A stretch of DNA of 14,475 nt from positions 1-14,475 of the forward strand of contig JAEYTA010000088.1 in assembly GCA_023434265.1 (NCBI GenBank). The letters run 5' to 3'. Positions 12,775 through 14,475 of the stretch are shown here, one piece after another. The DNA comes from Pseudomonadota bacterium. Its GTDB lineage: Bacteria; Pseudomonadota; Alphaproteobacteria; Caulobacterales; Caulobacteraceae. A program made the translations under genes and the position numbers. Each line of letters opens with the position of its first letter. Position 1 is the first letter of the stretch. A model generated the notes under the pieces. It did not search any database and had not been told where the DNA came from. It saw nothing but the letters and a program-made list of their open reading frames with translations.

Positions 12775-13830
12775 TCAGGCGCCCATGAGCGCGGGGTCGA
12801 GGAATTTCAGGTTCTCCGCGCGCACCCTGGCGGCCGCCTCGTCATAGAGGAACGGCAGGAAGGCGAAGCGTTCGCCGCGCGTGACCGGCGTCGCTTCGTG
12901 GAGGATGGAGCAGGAGAAGACGCAGGCCCCGCCCGGCGGCGGGCGGTAGGTGCGGTCGCCGAACTCGGGAAAGCGCAGGTCGCCGCCGTCGTAGTCGGCG
13001 TTCAGGTTGATGGAGACGGCGAAACGCCGGTGCGCCGTGCCCTTGGTGGTGTTGTCGCGGTGCGGCCGGAAGAAGCCGCCGGTCCCGGCGTCGTAGCGGG
13101 CCACCAGATAGCGTTCGATGCGCGTCGGCCGGAAGTTGAAGGCCTTCTCGATCTGGGGGAGCAGCCGCCGGGTGAGGCGGGCGACCACCTGCTTCTGCAG
13201 CGTGTCGTCCTCGACGATGACGTCCGAGCGACGCTTGTGCTGGTCGTTCATCATCAGGGTGGTGACGCCGTCGACCTCGCGCATGAAACCGGACGGCGCG
13301 CCGCCGGTCTCGCGATAGAGGGCGATCAGCCGCTCGCAGAAGGGGGGCTCGAAGATGCGCGGCGTGACCAGCACCGGGGCATGGCCCTCGGGTCCGCCGT
13401 GGCGCGAAGGCGGCGGCAGGGTGGCGATCCGCGCGGCGAGCGCCGCCGCCTCGTCCGGGCCCACCGCCGCCATTACGTGCAGGGCGGGATCGATGAGCAC
13501 CCAGCGCTCGCCCTCGGCGGCTCCGTAGAGGGCGGCCACCGTTCCGTCCGGGTCGAACAGGAAGCGGCGGCCGGGAAGGGCGTCCTGACGCTCCTCCCGC
13601 TGCGGATCGTCGCCGGCGATCAGGATGAAGGCGCTGGCGTGGACGTCGTTGAACGCCATCCGCGCCGCCTCGAGGGTGCGCACCGCCGCATCGACGGCCG
13701 GTCCGGCGCGAACGATGGCGAGCAACAGGTAGCGACCCGCGGCCGTGTCGAACACGTAGCGCGGGTTGCTGACGCCGGGCGTCGCGAAGATGGGGGCGGG
13801 ATCGCCGAACATCAGGGCCATGACCGGCAC
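12775..13830 (-). CDS. Peroxiredoxin-like domain fused to 2OG-Fe(II) oxygenase
   Basis: This protein of up to 351 residues has two parts. Residues 8-140 resemble a thioredoxin/peroxiredoxin fold (FGDPAPIFATPG start, AFILIAGDD, then FLFDPDGTVAALYGA), but the segment that normally holds the peroxidatic Cys (around 33-50) has none. Residues 150-330 form a prolyl-hydroxylase-like 2-oxoglutarate/Fe(II) oxygenase, with metal ligands His257, Asp259 (PHRDN) and His311, and a likely 2OG-binding Arg321 (RGERFAF). The substrate is unknown. The GTG at 13830 is the longest start; ATGs at 13821 and 13812 are equally possible, and no clear ribosome binding site decides. It converges with the ABC exporter gene and is divergent from gyrA. 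The oxygenase assignment is firm, the role of the N-terminal domain is not. Confidence 0.87.
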   Translation of the reverse strand: MPVMALMFGDPAPIFATPGVSNPRYVFDTAAGRYLLLAIVRAGPAVDAAVRTLEAARMAFNDVHASAFILIAGDDPQREERQDALPGRRFLFDPDGTVAALYGAAEGERWVLIDPALHVMAAVGPDEAAALAARIATLPPPSRHGGPEGHAPVLVTPRIFEPPFCERLIALYRETGGAPSGFMREVDGVTTLMMNDQHKRRSDVIVEDDTLQKQVVARLTRRLLPQIEKAFNFRPTRIERYLVARYDAGTGGFFRPHRDNTTKGTAHRRFAVSINLNADYDGGDLRFPEFGDRTYRPPPGGACVFSCSILHEATPVTRGERFAFLPFLYDEAAARVRAENLKFLDPALMGA

Positions 13831-13998
13831 GATGCGCGGAAATCCACACGGATTTCAACGGGCGTGAGCAGACGCTCAGCGCCCCGGAGACGGAGGCGGG
13901 CTCCGCGGACCGGCAGGCGCCGCGGCAAGGGCCGCAAGGCGGGCGCCGCGCCGGCTGGGAACGCCTGCCGGGCCCGGCCGAATCCCGGCGGCTTCGCT

Positions 13999-14027
13999 TT
14001 GCACCCCGGGCCCCGGATGCTAGAAAC
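13999..14027 (+). promoter_or_regulatory. Candidate housekeeping promoter of gyrA
   Basis: TTGCACC (13999-14005) followed 13 bases later by GCTAGAAA (14019-14026) fits the Caulobacter consensus TTGACGS-N10-14-GCTANAWC with few mismatches. Transcription would begin near 14033, about 43 bases before the TTG start. A GANTC site (14048-14052) lies in the leader. The rest of the 245-base gap after the oxygenase gene is GC-rich with no gene I can support. Confidence 0.55.
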
Positions 14028-14075
14028 CGGACAGCGGATCACGTTCCGATTCCGGCCATTCAAAGCCCGATTTCC

Positions 14076-14475
14076 TTGACCGACGACAGCTATACGAACG
14101 CCCTGCCGCCCTCCTCCGGCGCAGGCGGCGACATCTCCACCATCACCATCGAAGACGAGCTGCGGAAGTCGTACCTCGACTACGCCATGAGCGTCATCGT
14201 CAGCCGCGCCCTGCCGGACGCGCGCGACGGTCTGAAGCCCGTGCACCGCCGCATCCTCTATTCGATGCACGACCTGAAGATGACGCCGGACCGCGCCTAT
14301 TCGAAGTGCGCGCGCGTGGTCGGCGACGTGCTGGGCCGATTCCACCCGCACGGCGACGCCTCGGTCTACATGGCGCTGGTGCGCATGGCGCAGCCGTTCT
14401 CGATGGGGCTGATGCTGGTCGACGGCCAGGGCAATTTCGGCTCGGTCGACGGCGATATGCCGGCCTCGATGCGAT
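14076..14475 (+). CDS. gyrA: DNA gyrase subunit A, N-terminal part (TTG start)
   Basis: The first 133 codons of gyrase subunit A lie here; the gene runs off the right edge. GyrA cuts and rejoins DNA to introduce negative supercoils. The sequence shows IEDELRKSYLDYAMSVIVSRALPDARDGLKPVHRRILYSM, then ARVVGDVLGRFHPHGDASVYMALVRMAQPFS and LVDGQGNFGSVDGD, all GyrA signatures. The start is TTG (14076); the frame has no ATG, GTG or TTG between about 13992 and it, and no clear ribosome binding site precedes it. The next residues, TDDS, agree with what I recall of Caulobacter GyrA. At E. coli positions 83 and 87 the residues are Ala and Met instead of Ser and Asp, the classic fluoroquinolone-resistance sites. 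The catalytic Tyr lies beyond the window. Confidence 0.96.
   Translation, partial: MTDDSYTNALPPSSGAGGDISTITIEDELRKSYLDYAMSVIVSRALPDARDGLKPVHRRILYSMHDLKMTPDRAYSKCARVVGDVLGRFHPHGDASVYMALVRMAQPFSMGLMLVDGQGNFGSVDGDMPASMR

Noticed and set aside
12898..14079. 393-residue plus-strand open frame reaching the gyrA start
   Set aside because: It is antisense to the oxygenase gene and has no recognisable domain. Its end merely overlaps the gyrA start.
1..14475. tRNA, rRNA, CRISPR array, insertion sequence, prophage or toxin-antitoxin module
   Set aside because: None seen on either strand. All sizeable genes belong to chromosomal families and no spaced direct repeats or terminal inverted repeats were found by eye.

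Overview
The window is a stretch of ordinary chromosomal backbone from a very GC-rich alphaproteobacterium of the order Caulobacterales, most likely Brevundimonas. Three things point there. It carries the Caulobacterales cell-cycle genes rcdA and trcR. Its core genes (bL31, COQ9, PurE/PurK, GyrA) read as alphaproteobacterial. The GyrA quinolone-resistance region has Ala and Met at E. coli positions 83 and 87, a pair I associate from memory with Brevundimonas diminuta. I see no insertion sequence, prophage, CRISPR array, tRNA or rRNA, and no obvious sign of transfer.

Layout, left to right. Positions 1-42 hold the start of rpsU (minus strand, apparently a CTG start), divergent from a COQ9-family ubiquinone gene (231-908). 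After a 209-base convergent gap, purE-purK lie on the minus strand (1118-2689), divergent from a short GGDEF protein (2768-3376). Next on the minus strand come ubiX, a 4-base-overlapping TIGR02444-type gene and a DUF465 gene (3386-4785). A second DUF465 gene (4842-5015) runs the other way. The minus-strand trcR (5072-5746) ends at a strong terminator. A secreted CVNH plus beta/gamma-crystallin protein (5958-6566) converges on a quinone oxidoreductase (6572-7543). A plus-strand run follows: DUF1192, rcdA, and a small membrane-anchored protein overlapping rcdA by 4 bases (7626-8817). Then come a minus-strand L,D-transpeptidase (8821-10386) and rpmE (10562-10786), a plus-strand ABC exporter (10915-12765), a minus-strand peroxiredoxin-like/2OG-Fe(II) oxygenase fusion (12775-13830), and the first 400 bases of gyrA (14076 to the window end).

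The genes are mostly housekeeping: ubiquinone (COQ9, ubiX), purines (purE, purK), ribosome (rpsU, rpmE), envelope (L,D-transpeptidase, ABC exporter), cell cycle (trcR, rcdA) and DNA topology (gyrA). The least expected content is regulatory. A full-consensus sigma-54 (-24/-12) promoter lies between DUF1192 and rcdA. A full-consensus EcfG/SigT general-stress promoter lies in front of the L,D-transpeptidase. A GANTC methylation site lies near the -35 position of the inferred trcR promoter. I did not find a large new multi-gene system. The best leads are these promoter assignments and two unusual domain fusions.
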